A stretch of DNA of 64,000 nt, taken from positions 62,001-126,000 of the forward strand of contig NZ_NEVQ01000020.1 of assembly GCF_002261185.1 (NCBI RefSeq), written 5' to 3'. The notes under the pieces are model-generated. The model was not told the origin of the DNA. It saw nothing but the letters and a program-made list of their open reading frames with translations, and searched no databases. A program made the position numbers and the translations under genes. The stretch is from Bordetella genomosp. 4 (lineage in GTDB: Bacteria; Pseudomonadota; Gammaproteobacteria; Burkholderiales; Burkholderiaceae_B). Of this stretch, positions 43,596 to 52,284 are shown piece by piece. The stretch's first letter is position 1. Every line of letters starts with the position of its first letter.

Positions 43596-44940
43596 TATTG
43601 CTGTTGGAAAGACGTGAAAAAGCTTGTTTAGCGATCTGGCGATCCAGCGCTACATACGAACTGAACTCAGTGATGTTGATCTTGCCGACCTGTTCGAACG
43701 TCAGGCCGCCGTCACCCGTCAGTGCGCCCAGCAGATCGCCGGGACGCAGTTTGTCTTTCTTGCCGCCCTGTATGCACAGCGTAATCATGGGCGCGCGCAA
43801 AGGGCGATCAGCCTTGGCGCGTAGCGACTTGATATCAGCCCACTTCAACGGGGAACCCTGATATTCCTCAATCAGGTTGGCCCAGCGCATTTCGTTGGGG
43901 GAACACAGGCTTAACGCCAGCCCCTTCTGATCGCCACGACCGCTGCGGCCGATGCGGTGTACATGGACCTCGGTATCCTTGGTCACATCCACATTGATCA
44001 CGGCGCCCAGATTCTGGATATCCAGGCCACGAGCGGCGACATCCGTCGCGACCAGTACGGCGCAACTCTGGTTCGCGAACTGGATCAGAATTTCGTCACG
44101 CTCTCGTTGTTCCAGATCGCCGTTGAGCGCCTGTGCGTTGATACCCTCGGCCTGCAGGCGTTCGACCAGGTCATGGCTGCGGATCTTGGTATTGCAGAAC
44201 GCCAGCGTGGATACCGGCCGGAAATGTGCCAGTAGCGTCACGACGGCGTCCAGTCTATTGCCCTCTTCGATCTCGTAGAAAATCTGCTCGATGCGGCTGG
44301 CATCATGCTGGGCCTCGACCTTGACCTCGGCCGGATTGCGCAGAAAACGCGCGCTGAGCTTGCGGATGTTCTCGGGATAAGTCGCTGAAAACAGCAAGGT
44401 CTGGCGCTTGGTCGGGCAATGCGAGGCAATCGCGACGATATCATCGTAGAACCCCATGTCCACCATGCGATCGGCCTCGTCCAGCACCAGGGTATTCAGA
44501 CCTGACAGATCCAGGCTGCCGCGTTGCAAGTGATCCTGGATGCGACCCGGTGTGCCCACCACCAGATGTGCCCCGCGGGCAAGCGACTCCGCCTGGGGGC
44601 GCGCAGCAGCACCGCCGCATAGGGTCAGAACTTTGACATTGGGGATCTGACGGGCCAATCGGCGCAGCTCCTGCGCCACTTGATCGGCCAGCTCACGTGT
44701 GGGGCATAGCACCAGCGATTGCGGGGTCAGCCGATTCACATCCAGCTTTTGTAACACGCCCAGGCCGAACGCCGCGGTCTTGCCGCTGCCGGTTTTAGCT
44801 TGCGCGATCAGGTCGCGGCCTTCGAGGATGAGCGGCAGGCTCTGTGCCTGAATGGGCGTCATCTGTTCGAAACCCAGGCCTTGCAGGTTGTCCAGCAAGG
44901 CGGGCAAGAGGGGCAGAGAGGAGAAAGAAGCGTTGGTCAC
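43552..44940 (-). CDS. dbpA: ATP-dependent RNA helicase DbpA
   Basis: A 462-residue DEAD-box helicase. Motifs in order: Q-motif MTPIQAQSLP, Walker A AKTGSGKT, PTRELA, GTPGR, DEAD, SAT, and HRIGRSGR (motif VI). The C-terminal 75 residues (DKLRPGDLLGALTGDGGL...) form the DbpA RNA-binding domain, which recognises 23S rRNA helix 92 during 50S assembly. Single gene; its 3' end overlaps a convergent LysR gene by 44 bases. Confidence 0.95.
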   Translation of the reverse strand: MTNASFSSLPLLPALLDNLQGLGFEQMTPIQAQSLPLILEGRDLIAQAKTGSGKTAAFGLGVLQKLDVNRLTPQSLVLCPTRELADQVAQELRRLARQIPNVKVLTLCGGAAARPQAESLARGAHLVVGTPGRIQDHLQRGSLDLSGLNTLVLDEADRMVDMGFYDDIVAIASHCPTKRQTLLFSATYPENIRKLSARFLRNPAEVKVEAQHDASRIEQIFYEIEEGNRLDAVVTLLAHFRPVSTLAFCNTKIRSHDLVERLQAEGINAQALNGDLEQRERDEILIQFANQSCAVLVATDVAARGLDIQNLGAVINVDVTKDTEVHVHRIGRSGRGDQKGLALSLCSPNEMRWANLIEEYQGSPLKWADIKSLRAKADRPLRAPMITLCIQGGKKDKLRPGDLLGALTGDGGLTFEQVGKINITEFSSYVALDRQIAKQAFSRLSNSNIKGRRFRMRFLEEF

Positions 44941-45048
44941 AATAAGGGGCGAAAAAGCTGAATTGACCGACAGTGTATGCGCTCGTGGGCTTTTCTGTAT
45001 TCAGCAGGCCAACGCTCCAGCGCCTGGGCAAGGCGAATCCCCAAGGCG

Positions 45049-46026
45049 TCACTGCTGCGGCACGTGTGCCTTCTGGACGATGCGCTGCCACAACGCGATT
45101 TCCTTTTTCTGAAATTCGTGCATTTGCGCCGGGCCGCCTGTCATGGGAATCGCCCCCAGGCGTTCGTAAAACTCCTGTATCTCCTTGGTCTTTGAGATCG
45201 TTGTGAACAGCTCGGCCAGTTTGGCCGTTTCCGCGGCTGGGGTCTTGGCGCTGACCATGGCGCCGACCCAGGTATAGGCCTCAAACCCGGGCAAACCCGC
45301 CTCGGCCGCGGTCGGCACGTCGGCAGAGGTACCCACCCTCCGGTTGGCGGCTACGGCTAATGCCCTTACCTTGCCACTCTTGGCCAGTTCTTGCACCGCC
45401 GTCACTTCGGCAAAGGTATAGCCTACCGTATCGGACGCGACAGCCGTAATAGCATCGCCCGCGCCCTTGAACGGAACGTAGACCGTCTTTATACCGGCAA
45501 CGTCGTTGAACAATTCGCCCATCAACTGATAACCCGCCGACCCAGCGCCGAAATTCACCTTGCCAGGATTCTCGCGCGCGTAGCGGATCAGTTCCTGTAG
45601 CGTGGAATAAGGGGCCTTGGGGCTGGCAGCGAGCATTGCCGGCGAACGCATCATCATCGTCAACGGCGCGAAATCCTTAAGGGGATCGTAGGGCAGCGCT
45701 TTAAACAAGGCGGCGTTCACGGCCAGGGTTGAATTACTGCCGATGAATACGGTGTAGCCGTCAGGGGCTGCAGAAAGCACGCTCTTGACGGCAATGAAAC
45801 CATTGGCACCGGGTTTGTTCTCGACTACCACCGGCTGGCCGGTGAGTTCCTGCAATTGACGGGCGAAATATCGAGCCGACGTATCAGTGCCGCTGCCTGG
45901 TCCGAATGGCACAACGAATTTGATGGGCCGATCTGGAAACGTCTGCGCGAAGGCGCGAGGCGTGTGGCCGGCCAGACCGGCCAGCGTCAGGCCCAGCATG
46001 GCCGATAGAAGCAGTCGTCGTTGCAT
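45049..46026 (-). CDS. Bug-family tripartite tricarboxylate transporter receptor (third)
   Basis: A 325-residue periplasmic receptor: signal peptide (MQRRLLLSAMLGLTLAGLAG, ending near AFAQ), then TFPDRPIKFVVPFGPGSGTDTSARYFARQL, ENKPGANGFIAVKSVLSAAPDGY and VYVPFKGAGDA. The Met at 46026 was preferred to one 24 codons upstream that lies beyond the signal. It stands alone; the 190 bases upstream hold a 10-base inverted repeat. Ligand unknown. Confidence 0.92.
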   Translation of the reverse strand: MQRRLLLSAMLGLTLAGLAGHTPRAFAQTFPDRPIKFVVPFGPGSGTDTSARYFARQLQELTGQPVVVENKPGANGFIAVKSVLSAAPDGYTVFIGSNSTLAVNAALFKALPYDPLKDFAPLTMMMRSPAMLAASPKAPYSTLQELIRYARENPGKVNFGAGSAGYQLMGELFNDVAGIKTVYVPFKGAGDAITAVASDTVGYTFAEVTAVQELAKSGKVRALAVAANRRVGTSADVPTAAEAGLPGFEAYTWVGAMVSAKTPAAETAKLAELFTTISKTKEIQEFYERLGAIPMTGGPAQMHEFQKKEIALWQRIVQKAHVPQQ

Positions 46027-46031
46027 GGCGT

Positions 46032-46104
46032 GTCTCCGTGGTATGGCGAGGACTGCGTGGAATGCGCCCTCAACCTTTATTGCCGTGCGTATTGCCACGG
46101 AGAC
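46032..46104. repeat. Inverted repeat GTCTCCGTGG / CCACGGAGAC
   Basis: Perfect 10-base arms at 46032-46041 and 46095-46104, 53 bases apart, just upstream of the third Bug receptor gene. It could be a leader stem or a pair of operator half-sites. Confidence 0.45.
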
Positions 46105-46217
46105 TCTATGCCGCCCAATTATCGGTGTCTAATATTTAAAAACTCAGCCTCGATAATGTTTTTATATTGCTTCGTGTCAGTCACGGTAGCTCGTCCTCAC
46201 AATCTCCGCAGCTTTAA

Positions 46218-46673
46218 CTAGCAGTGAAGCGGTTCAGACACAGGCCGGACACCAACTCTGGCTGAAAAGCGCAGCAAATAACCGTCTGGATCTTGCACCA
46301 GGAACTGACGGACTCCCAATTCAATGTTATCGCTGCGGTACCACCACTCCTGCGGCTCGCGATACAAGGGCCATTTGGCAGCGGCCAGCTTGTCCAACAA
46401 AGAGTCGATCGACGCCACATTGATCTCGAAATTGATACCTCGACCCAGCGGCGGTTCAAGAGGGCCGGTGATCCAGTAATCGTCACCTCGGACTTCGACC
46501 AGCATGAACTGTGCGCCATCCCGATTCAGATAAATAAAACCGTCTTCTTCGCGGCGATACGCCGTTTCAAAGCCGCACACGTCTATCCAGAATGCCAGAC
46601 TACGCGGCAAATCGCTTACCAACAACTCCGGCACCATTTGGGCACGCTGCAGTTCTTCCATTATGTGTTCCAT
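46218..46673 (-). CDS. VOC-family bleomycin-resistance-like protein
   Basis: A 151-residue vicinal-oxygen-chelate protein: MVPELLVSDLPRSLAFWIDVCGFE at the start and RQFLVQDPDGYLLRFSARVG at the end, with GINFEINVASID in between. It resembles the bleomycin-binding/glyoxalase group. A second Met at 46661, after GGAA, is an alternative start. It is divergent from the Rap1a/Tai-like gene and not linked to a clear pathway. Confidence 0.82.
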   Translation of the reverse strand: MEHIMEELQRAQMVPELLVSDLPRSLAFWIDVCGFETAYRREEDGFIYLNRDGAQFMLVEVRGDDYWITGPLEPPLGRGINFEINVASIDSLLDKLAAAKWPLYREPQEWWYRSDNIELGVRQFLVQDPDGYLLRFSARVGVRPVSEPLHC

Positions 46674-46818
46674 TTACGCTTGCCTACACTACTGTAAACC
46701 AACCGCCAGTCGCGAGCCCGGCATGCACAGGCCAGGATGCCACTTATCGACAAATGCTGGAAACAGGTGGAAAATCGCCTTCCTCCTGATTGGAAACACG
46801 AGCGGCAGAGAAATATTG

Positions 46819-47190
46819 ATGCGCAAACAGATGCTGGCTGTTTTTCTCGGGCTGAGTGCTACCTCGGCTTGTCATGCTGACATGACCCGCACCTGGGCGA
46901 TGTCAGGCTCTGACCTGGCGCTTGCATTGGAAGGCAAAATGCCCACTCAATTTCACGAGGGTGAGGCACAGCGTCAATTTTCGAGCGCGTATGGGCAAGC
47001 CTATATCCTCGGTGTGGCTGACGACACACGCGGCAAGCGTTGGTGTTCCAGCACCGGCATCCTGCCACACGAGATGGCAGATCGCGTCCATACCTATCTG
47101 TCGGGCCTGTCGACCGAACAGCTACGTGGCAATGCGGCCTCGCTTGTGGGCGAGGCCTTGCAGAAAGAGCTGCCCTGCTCGCAGCGCTGA
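46819..47190 (+). CDS. Rap1a/Tai-family periplasmic (immunity-like) protein
   Basis: A 123-residue secreted protein: signal peptide MRKQMLAVFLGLSATSACHA, then a helical domain with GQAYILGVADDTRGKRWCSS and HTYLSGLSTEQLRGNAASLV and a terminal ALQKELPC, a pattern seen in the Rap1a/Tai family. Known: Rap and Tai proteins neutralise type VI peptidoglycan amidase effectors. No effector or type VI gene is near, so it would be an orphan immunity protein or an unrelated family member. Start with ATG at 46819; longer frames add non-conserved residues. Confidence 0.75.
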   Translation: MRKQMLAVFLGLSATSACHADMTRTWAMSGSDLALALEGKMPTQFHEGEAQRQFSSAYGQAYILGVADDTRGKRWCSSTGILPHEMADRVHTYLSGLSTEQLRGNAASLVGEALQKELPCSQR

Positions 47191-47211
47191 GATCGTCCGG
47201 ACAAATAATCG

Positions 47212-47766
47212 CTACCGGCCTCGCGTCATCGATTCCAGAACACCGTCACGCCGTATCCAGCCATGGAACAAAGCAGCAGCCAGATGCAGCAGTACTGTGG
47301 CAAACAACAAAAACGCGAGATACCGATGCGCGCCCCGCAACCAGGCAAATAACGAAGCATCGGTCGGCGCAATAGGAGGCAGCTGCCAACTGCCCACCAT
47401 CACCGGATAACCGCCGGCGGACACCATTGCCCAGCCGATCAACGGCATTGCGAACATCAAGACGTACAACAGGATATGCGATCCCAACGCTGCCACGCGC
47501 TGCCAGGCCGGAATATCCGCCGGCAAGGCCGGGACGCCATAAACAAGACGTCTACCCAGGCGCAGGCACACCAACGCCAACAGAGCCAGTCCCAAAGGTT
47601 TATGAATCTGCATCAGCCATTGATGCCGTTCCGAAACGGAGGCCACCATGCCTACGCCGATAAACAACATCGCCACAATCCCGATGGCCATCAACCAATG
47701 CAACAGGCGAGCAAAAAAGCTGAATTTAGCGGGTGCTCGGTGAGTGGGATAAACAGAAAAGTTCAT
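47212..47766 (-). CDS. Cytochrome b561-type membrane protein
   Basis: A 184-residue four-helix dihaem membrane protein. Haem-ligand histidines are visible in LLHWLMAIGI, HQWLMQIHKPLG and AHRYLAFLLFATVLLHLAAALFHG. CybB-type proteins oxidise ubiquinol and can feed periplasmic enzymes. It overlaps the catalase-like gene upstream by four bases, so the pair is co-expressed; it probably supplies electrons to that peroxidase. Their promoter matches that of the ECF sigma gene. Confidence 0.9.
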   Translation of the reverse strand: MNFSVYPTHRAPAKFSFFARLLHWLMAIGIVAMLFIGVGMVASVSERHQWLMQIHKPLGLALLALVCLRLGRRLVYGVPALPADIPAWQRVAALGSHILLYVLMFAMPLIGWAMVSAGGYPVMVGSWQLPPIAPTDASLFAWLRGAHRYLAFLLFATVLLHLAAALFHGWIRRDGVLESMTRGR

Positions 47767-48866
47767 TGCGCGCGCTCCGGTTGACTGGAATGAGATGGGG
47801 CCAGCGCGCTCTGAGGCGGCCCCTCACTGGTACGACGCTCGTAAGACGAAGCATAGGCTGCAGAACGCGCCGGCAACAGCGGGTCATCGGAAATCGCAAT
47901 GCCGCGTGGCAATACGGTCGGATCGTAGTTCACGTCACGGCACGGGCCGTCGTCTTGCTGCGCGCTGCGAGTTATCACCACAGTGCCAGCATCGACAGTG
48001 GGCCGATCTGCCGGCCACTGTTTGGTCGCATCGTCAGTAGGATCCCCGGCAGCCCCCAGTGTCACGACCAAACGCCAGCGCAAAGGCCCCTGTTCCAAGC
48101 GCCTCTGCAGGTCGCCCTGCAAATAGTTGGCGTCATGTTGCGGCTGGGCGGCTGGCGCGGCCTCAGCGCCCAAAGGCTCCAGATGCCAGCGCACGGCTTG
48201 CCGCTTGCCCTGCGCATCGACAAAGTAAAAGGCATTCAGGCCGTAATAGCTTTCCGTCGCATAGCTGGCCGATGGTTTTGCGGTCTTGACCCACGCCAGA
48301 AAGGCCCCTGCCTCGGGATGCGCGGCGAAAAACGCCCCCATGCGCTTTGGATCCGGCTTGTGCGTATTCGGGTCGGGCCGAGCAGCAAGCTGCTGGTCAT
48401 AGAACGCTTGCGGAGTGGCCAGCGGAAATACCGGCATGCTGTTCATTCCGGTGCGCCACTGCTCGCCATTCGGCGAGGTGAACTGCAGAGCAAAGCTGCG
48501 GATAGGAACACTGGAGTCCGGGGCATAGGGATTGCCGCCGGGTAGCGCCAACCGCCCTATTACCGGGGTATTGCCGCGCTCGAACAGGGCTGCCGTGGAC
48601 AGGGCATGCGCCGCGCCATTGCTTTCAAAATGACCAACGACACAGACGCCTTTTGCGTGATTACGCCGAAAGCCTGCGTGAACGCCGCTATTGGCCTCCA
48701 GCGCATCTACCACCCGGTCCGGAGTCAAACGATCCGGGTCCAGCCAGCCGCCTACATAGGCAAAAGCCGTGCCGGAAACCACTACGATAGCGCCGATTGC
48801 GGCAAGGCGAAGACAGGTTTGCCGGGCATTGAGCGGCCGGGCGTCGCGTTCAGATCCTTGGTGCAT
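47763..48866 (-). CDS. SrpA-type catalase-like periplasmic haem peroxidase
   Basis: A 367-residue member of the catalase-related SrpA group: N-terminal membrane/signal segment (LAAIGAIVVVSGTAFAYVGG, residues 21-40), then FRRNHAKGVCVVGHFESNG with the distal His70, and the catalase-core RSFALQFTSPNGEQW. Members destroy peroxide in the periplasm, using cytochrome b561 as partner. The Met at 48866 was preferred to one 32 codons upstream because the upstream part covers the promoter. It overlaps the cytochrome gene (ATGA) and is divergent from an ECF sigma gene. Confidence 0.85.
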   Translation of the reverse strand: MHQGSERDARPLNARQTCLRLAAIGAIVVVSGTAFAYVGGWLDPDRLTPDRVVDALEANSGVHAGFRRNHAKGVCVVGHFESNGAAHALSTAALFERGNTPVIGRLALPGGNPYAPDSSVPIRSFALQFTSPNGEQWRTGMNSMPVFPLATPQAFYDQQLAARPDPNTHKPDPKRMGAFFAAHPEAGAFLAWVKTAKPSASYATESYYGLNAFYFVDAQGKRQAVRWHLEPLGAEAAPAAQPQHDANYLQGDLQRRLEQGPLRWRLVVTLGAAGDPTDDATKQWPADRPTVDAGTVVITRSAQQDDGPCRDVNYDPTVLPRGIAISDDPLLPARSAAYASSYERRTSEGPPQSALAPSHSSQPERAQ

Positions 48867-48902
48867 GAGAGTCCTTGCCCTGGGGCGTCGAATACCCCTG
48901 TA

Positions 48903-48928
48903 GGACGGCAAGCTAAAAAATTTATTCC
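48903..48928 (-). promoter_or_regulatory. ECF-type promoter for catalase-cytochrome b561 operon
   Basis: On the minus strand GGAAT (48928-48924), 16 bases, then CGTCC (48907-48903), 37 bases before the catalase-like start. It is almost the mirror of the neighbouring sigma-gene promoter. Confidence 0.75.
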
Positions 48929-48933
48929 GTGAG

Positions 48934-48959
48934 GGAATAAACTCACGGGAGCGGCGTCT
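48934..48959 (+). promoter_or_regulatory. ECF-type promoter for sigma/anti-sigma operon
   Basis: GGAAT (48934-48938), 16 bases, then CGTCT (48955-48959). Same spacing as the divergent promoter. Supports autoregulation of the sigma gene. Confidence 0.75.
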
Positions 48960-49082
48960 CACGACATTAGCCTGTCAATCTTTGACGCCACGGGTGCAGC
49001 GCCTGGACGGGAACAGCGTGGCCGTTCCTTCTCTCTCCGCGCCCTCTTCCCCGGTTTGATACGGGGTTTATTGAGGCATTTG

Positions 49083-49655
49083 ATGAATCAGCCGGTACGC
49101 ATGCCGATACACGAAGCGTTACCCTCCGATGATGACGCGATAGAGGCGGACGAATTGTCCGATGCCGTCGTACGCCAGCTATTGCCTCGGCTGCGGCGAT
49201 TTGCGCTGCATTTGACGCGTGATCCCGTCTCTTCTGACGATCTGGTGCAATCCGCGCTGGAAAGAGCCCTGACGCGCTGGCCCAGCCGCCGCCCACAAGG
49301 CAACGTACGTGCTTGGTTGTTCACCATTCTGTACCGCCAGTTTCTGGATTCCCAACGGCGGTCGCGCCGTTATGCGCGGCTACTCGACTGGTTCACCGGA
49401 TCCGAGGCAGCAGTGCCATCGGCAGAACGGACGGCGATTGCACGCGCTTCGCTGGATGCCTTCGAACGCTTGCCCGAAGCGCAACGTACCTTGTTGTGGC
49501 TGATTTGTGTGGAGGGCCTGAGCTACAAGGTCGTCGCTGACATGTTCGACGTCCCGCTAGGTACTGTGATGTCTCGACTGTCCCGCGCACGCAGGGCGTT
49601 GCGCGATTTGCATGAAGGCCGGGACGGTGAGTCCCACCTGAGGATCTTGAAATGA
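49083..49655 (+). CDS. ECF-type RNA polymerase sigma factor
   Basis: A 190-residue extracytoplasmic-function sigma factor. Region 2 runs from LPRLRRFALHLTRDPVSSDD to VRAWLFTILYRQFLDSQRR (about residues 38-90); region 4 is AFERLPEAQRTLLWLICVEG and SYKVVADMFDVPLGTVMSRLSRARR. The ATG at 49083 has GAGG eight bases before it. It is followed by its anti-sigma gene with an ATGA overlap and has an ECF-type promoter of its own. The divergent peroxidase operon carries the same promoter motif, so it is the likely target; peroxide or redox stress is the inferred signal. Confidence 0.93.
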   Translation: MNQPVRMPIHEALPSDDDAIEADELSDAVVRQLLPRLRRFALHLTRDPVSSDDLVQSALERALTRWPSRRPQGNVRAWLFTILYRQFLDSQRRSRRYARLLDWFTGSEAAVPSAERTAIARASLDAFERLPEAQRTLLWLICVEGLSYKVVADMFDVPLGTVMSRLSRARRALRDLHEGRDGESHLRILK

Positions 49656-50404
49656 ACGAACGCTCTATCGACGATCTGGCGCGTAACGCGTTTGTGGATG
49701 GCCAACTTGATCCCGCACAACGGCAAGCCGTGCAAGCCTATCTGCGGGAACATCCTGAAGAATCGCAAGAACTCGACGCCTGGCAGCGCGATACGCAGCG
49801 GCTGCGCGCAATGGGTAGCCACGATAGCCTGCCGCCGAATCCCGCCTTGGACCCCACGGCAGTACGCGCTCGGCTGCGCACCCGCTCACGGCGCCGCCTG
49901 GCGATGGCGGCCAGCCTCGTCATGGCGCTGGCGATCGGCGGCGTCACTGGCTGGAGCGCGCGCGACACGGCGGTAGTTGCCAACCGCCCACTGCCCATGC
50001 AGGATGCCATGCAAGCCTATCGTTTGTTTGCTTCAGCGGATGCTCCGCAACCCGATGTGCGCGCCGATACCGCAGATCTGCAAGGCTGGCTGGACGAATA
50101 TTTTGCTAACGCCGAACGCCTGCCTAATCTGAGCGCCAGCGGCTTTCAGCCCGTTGCGGCTCGCCTACTGGCAACCGATCAAGGGCCCGCCGCAATCGTG
50201 ATTTACGACAATGCAGGACAGCGTGCGACGTTCTACATCCGCCCACCAGGGCCCGGCAAACAGTTTCTGCCACGAGGCAGTCGGCGCGATGGGGATCTGC
50301 TGGCTCGGTATTGGTCGGGACAGGGATACAACTATGCATTGGTGACTGCGGGTGATGGCGCAGCGGACGAAGTCCTGCCACCGTCGAACGCGGTGCGCAG
50401 CTAG
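49652..50404 (+). CDS. Membrane-bound anti-sigma factor
   Basis: A 250-residue protein. The cytoplasmic N-terminus (ERSIDDLARNAFVDGQLDPAQRQ, residues 3-25) looks like an anti-sigma domain but has no HxxxCxxC zinc motif. One membrane segment (about residues 87-105) is followed by a periplasmic domain of about 145 residues. It overlaps the sigma gene by four bases. It probably holds the sigma factor at the membrane until a periplasmic signal releases it. Confidence 0.9.
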   Translation: MNERSIDDLARNAFVDGQLDPAQRQAVQAYLREHPEESQELDAWQRDTQRLRAMGSHDSLPPNPALDPTAVRARLRTRSRRRLAMAASLVMALAIGGVTGWSARDTAVVANRPLPMQDAMQAYRLFASADAPQPDVRADTADLQGWLDEYFANAERLPNLSASGFQPVAARLLATDQGPAAIVIYDNAGQRATFYIRPPGPGKQFLPRGSRRDGDLLARYWSGQGYNYALVTAGDGAADEVLPPSNAVRS

Positions 50405-50448
50405 GCGACGAAAATCCACGTGTAATGGCCAACACCTCGGCGTACGCT

Positions 50449-51369
50449 TCAGCGGCCCGGACGGCGTGATTTTGCGCGCGTAGACGTGGCCAATGGTGCG
50501 AGATGCGAGGCAATGAAATCTATGAATATCTTTGCCCTGATCGGCAGATGACGTCCGAATCCATGCACCACCTGCAGGGGAACGGGCATGAGCGGCAAGT
50601 GCGTCAATACAAGACATAGTCTTCCACTGTCGAGGTCATCCTGTACTGTCGTTTTCAGGATTTGCGCAATGCCTTGTCCATTGACCGCCGCGATGCGCAT
50701 CGCCTGCCCGCTATCGGCGTCGAACATCCCGTCGATTGGGACGCGCTCTCCCTTGGCCAACATGATGGGCAACACCTGGCCATCTAGTCGATAACGCACA
50801 TGGCGATGTGCGGCGAGATCGGCAACCGTTTGCGGCTCACCATGCCGAGCGAGATATTGCGGGGATGCGACGAGCACCAGCGGCAAGTCGATCAGCTTGC
50901 GGGCGTGCAATCCACTATCCATCATCGTGCCAACTCTCAATGCCAGATCAAACCCCTCCCGGATCAGATCGACATATCGATCGCTCAGGCTGACATCGAG
51001 CGCCAAGGCCGGATGATGAGGCATGAGCCGCGAGGTGATAGGCTCTAGCAATAAACGCCCGAGATCGACCGGCATGCTCACTCGCAATGTCCCGACCGCA
51101 GTATTTGGCGTTTTTAGCTCCGCGCCGGCCTCTTCCAAGCCCCGCACCAACGGAGCGACGCGCTCGTAATAGGCCTGCCCATCGCCAGTCAAAACAAAAG
51201 CGCGGGTCGAGCGCTGAAACAATCGGACGCCCAAGCGCTGTTCCAGCCTGGCGATGCTTTTCGATACAGCAGACGGCGTAGTACCCAGCAGCCTGGCTGC
51301 ACCTGTAAATGAACCGGCCTCGACTGACCGGACAAATGCCGAGAGGCCGTGAAAGTGTTCGACCGCCAT
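50449..51369 (-). CDS. LysR-family transcriptional regulator (DhcR/PtxR-like)
   Basis: A 306-residue LysR regulator: helix-turn-helix HGLSAFVRSVEAGSFTGAAR then GTTPSAVSKSIARLEQRLG, and effector domain from about residue 90. C-terminal tail rich in Arg/Ser. It is divergent from an SDR gene (105 bases between starts), which it probably controls; such LysR-SDR pairs are common. I see no clear palindrome in the gap. Confidence 0.92.
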   Translation of the reverse strand: MAVEHFHGLSAFVRSVEAGSFTGAARLLGTTPSAVSKSIARLEQRLGVRLFQRSTRAFVLTGDGQAYYERVAPLVRGLEEAGAELKTPNTAVGTLRVSMPVDLGRLLLEPITSRLMPHHPALALDVSLSDRYVDLIREGFDLALRVGTMMDSGLHARKLIDLPLVLVASPQYLARHGEPQTVADLAAHRHVRYRLDGQVLPIMLAKGERVPIDGMFDADSGQAMRIAAVNGQGIAQILKTTVQDDLDSGRLCLVLTHLPLMPVPLQVVHGFGRHLPIRAKIFIDFIASHLAPLATSTRAKSRRPGR

Positions 51370-51474
51370 TGATGACTATCCGGCACAAATGAAAACACCA
51401 TTGTAGGACTATTACGTCCAATTTTTCCAAACTACATTGGCTTCACTCATCTCGTGCCTAAAGGAAAATTTGAC

Positions 51475-52224
51475 GTGAACAAACTGACAGATAAAGTCGC
51501 CATCATCACTGGCGGCAACAGCGGTATCGGCCTTGCCACCGCGCGGCTCTTCATCGACGAAGGCGCACACGTAGTGATCGTCGGACGCCGGCGCGATGCG
51601 GTCGATGAGACTGTCGCAGAACTCGGGCCGAGAGCCCTGGGCGTCACTGGCGATCTAGCCGACCTCGCCACACATGACAGCGTTGCAGAGTTCGTGGCCG
51701 AACGCTTTGGCGGCGCTGACATCTATATGGCAAACGCGGGCGTCAACACGATTACGCCTTCGAGCGCAGTCGGAATCCAAGAGTACGACGCTCAGTTCGA
51801 TACCAACACTCGAGCCGTATTTTTCGGCGTCCAGAAGATCGCGCCGCTGATGCGTAACGGTGGCGTGATCCTGCTGACAAGTTCGATAGCGAGCGGCAAG
51901 GTCCTGGAGGGACACGCCGTCTATGCCGGGACAAAGGCTGCGATTGAAGCCTTTGCACGCAGTTGGGCGCTGGAATTCAAGGACCGCGGCATCAGAGTGA
52001 ACGTCATTAGTCCTGGACCGGTCGATACGCCAATTCTCGCGAAGCTGGGCATTGCCTCAGCCGATCGGCCAGCGTTTGAGGCGGGGGTTGCGCAGGCGAT
52101 TCCGCTGGGGCGTTTGGGGCGTCCGGAGGAGCTGGCGCGGGCTGCGTTATTCCTGGCTAGTAATGATGGGAGCTTCATTACAGGAGTTGCGCTGAATGTT
52201 GACGGAGGGATTGCGTTAACTTAA
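51475..52224 (+). CDS. Short-chain dehydrogenase/reductase
   Basis: A 249-residue classical SDR: TGGNSGIGLA at residues 12-21, ANAGV, LLTSSIAS (catalytic Ser) and the Y-x3-K in VYAGTKAAIEA. FITGVALNVDGG at the C-terminus. The GTG at 51475 has AAGGA nine bases before it; another GTG seven codons upstream lacks a ribosome site. Substrate unknown. Confidence 0.9.
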   Translation: MNKLTDKVAIITGGNSGIGLATARLFIDEGAHVVIVGRRRDAVDETVAELGPRALGVTGDLADLATHDSVAEFVAERFGGADIYMANAGVNTITPSSAVGIQEYDAQFDTNTRAVFFGVQKIAPLMRNGGVILLTSSIASGKVLEGHAVYAGTKAAIEAFARSWALEFKDRGIRVNVISPGPVDTPILAKLGIASADRPAFEAGVAQAIPLGRLGRPEELARAALFLASNDGSFITGVALNVDGGIALT

Positions 52225-52284
52225 AAGTCGAGTAAAGCGGGCGCAGTATCGCCCCCCTCGCCTATCGTGATAGACGTCACGCCC

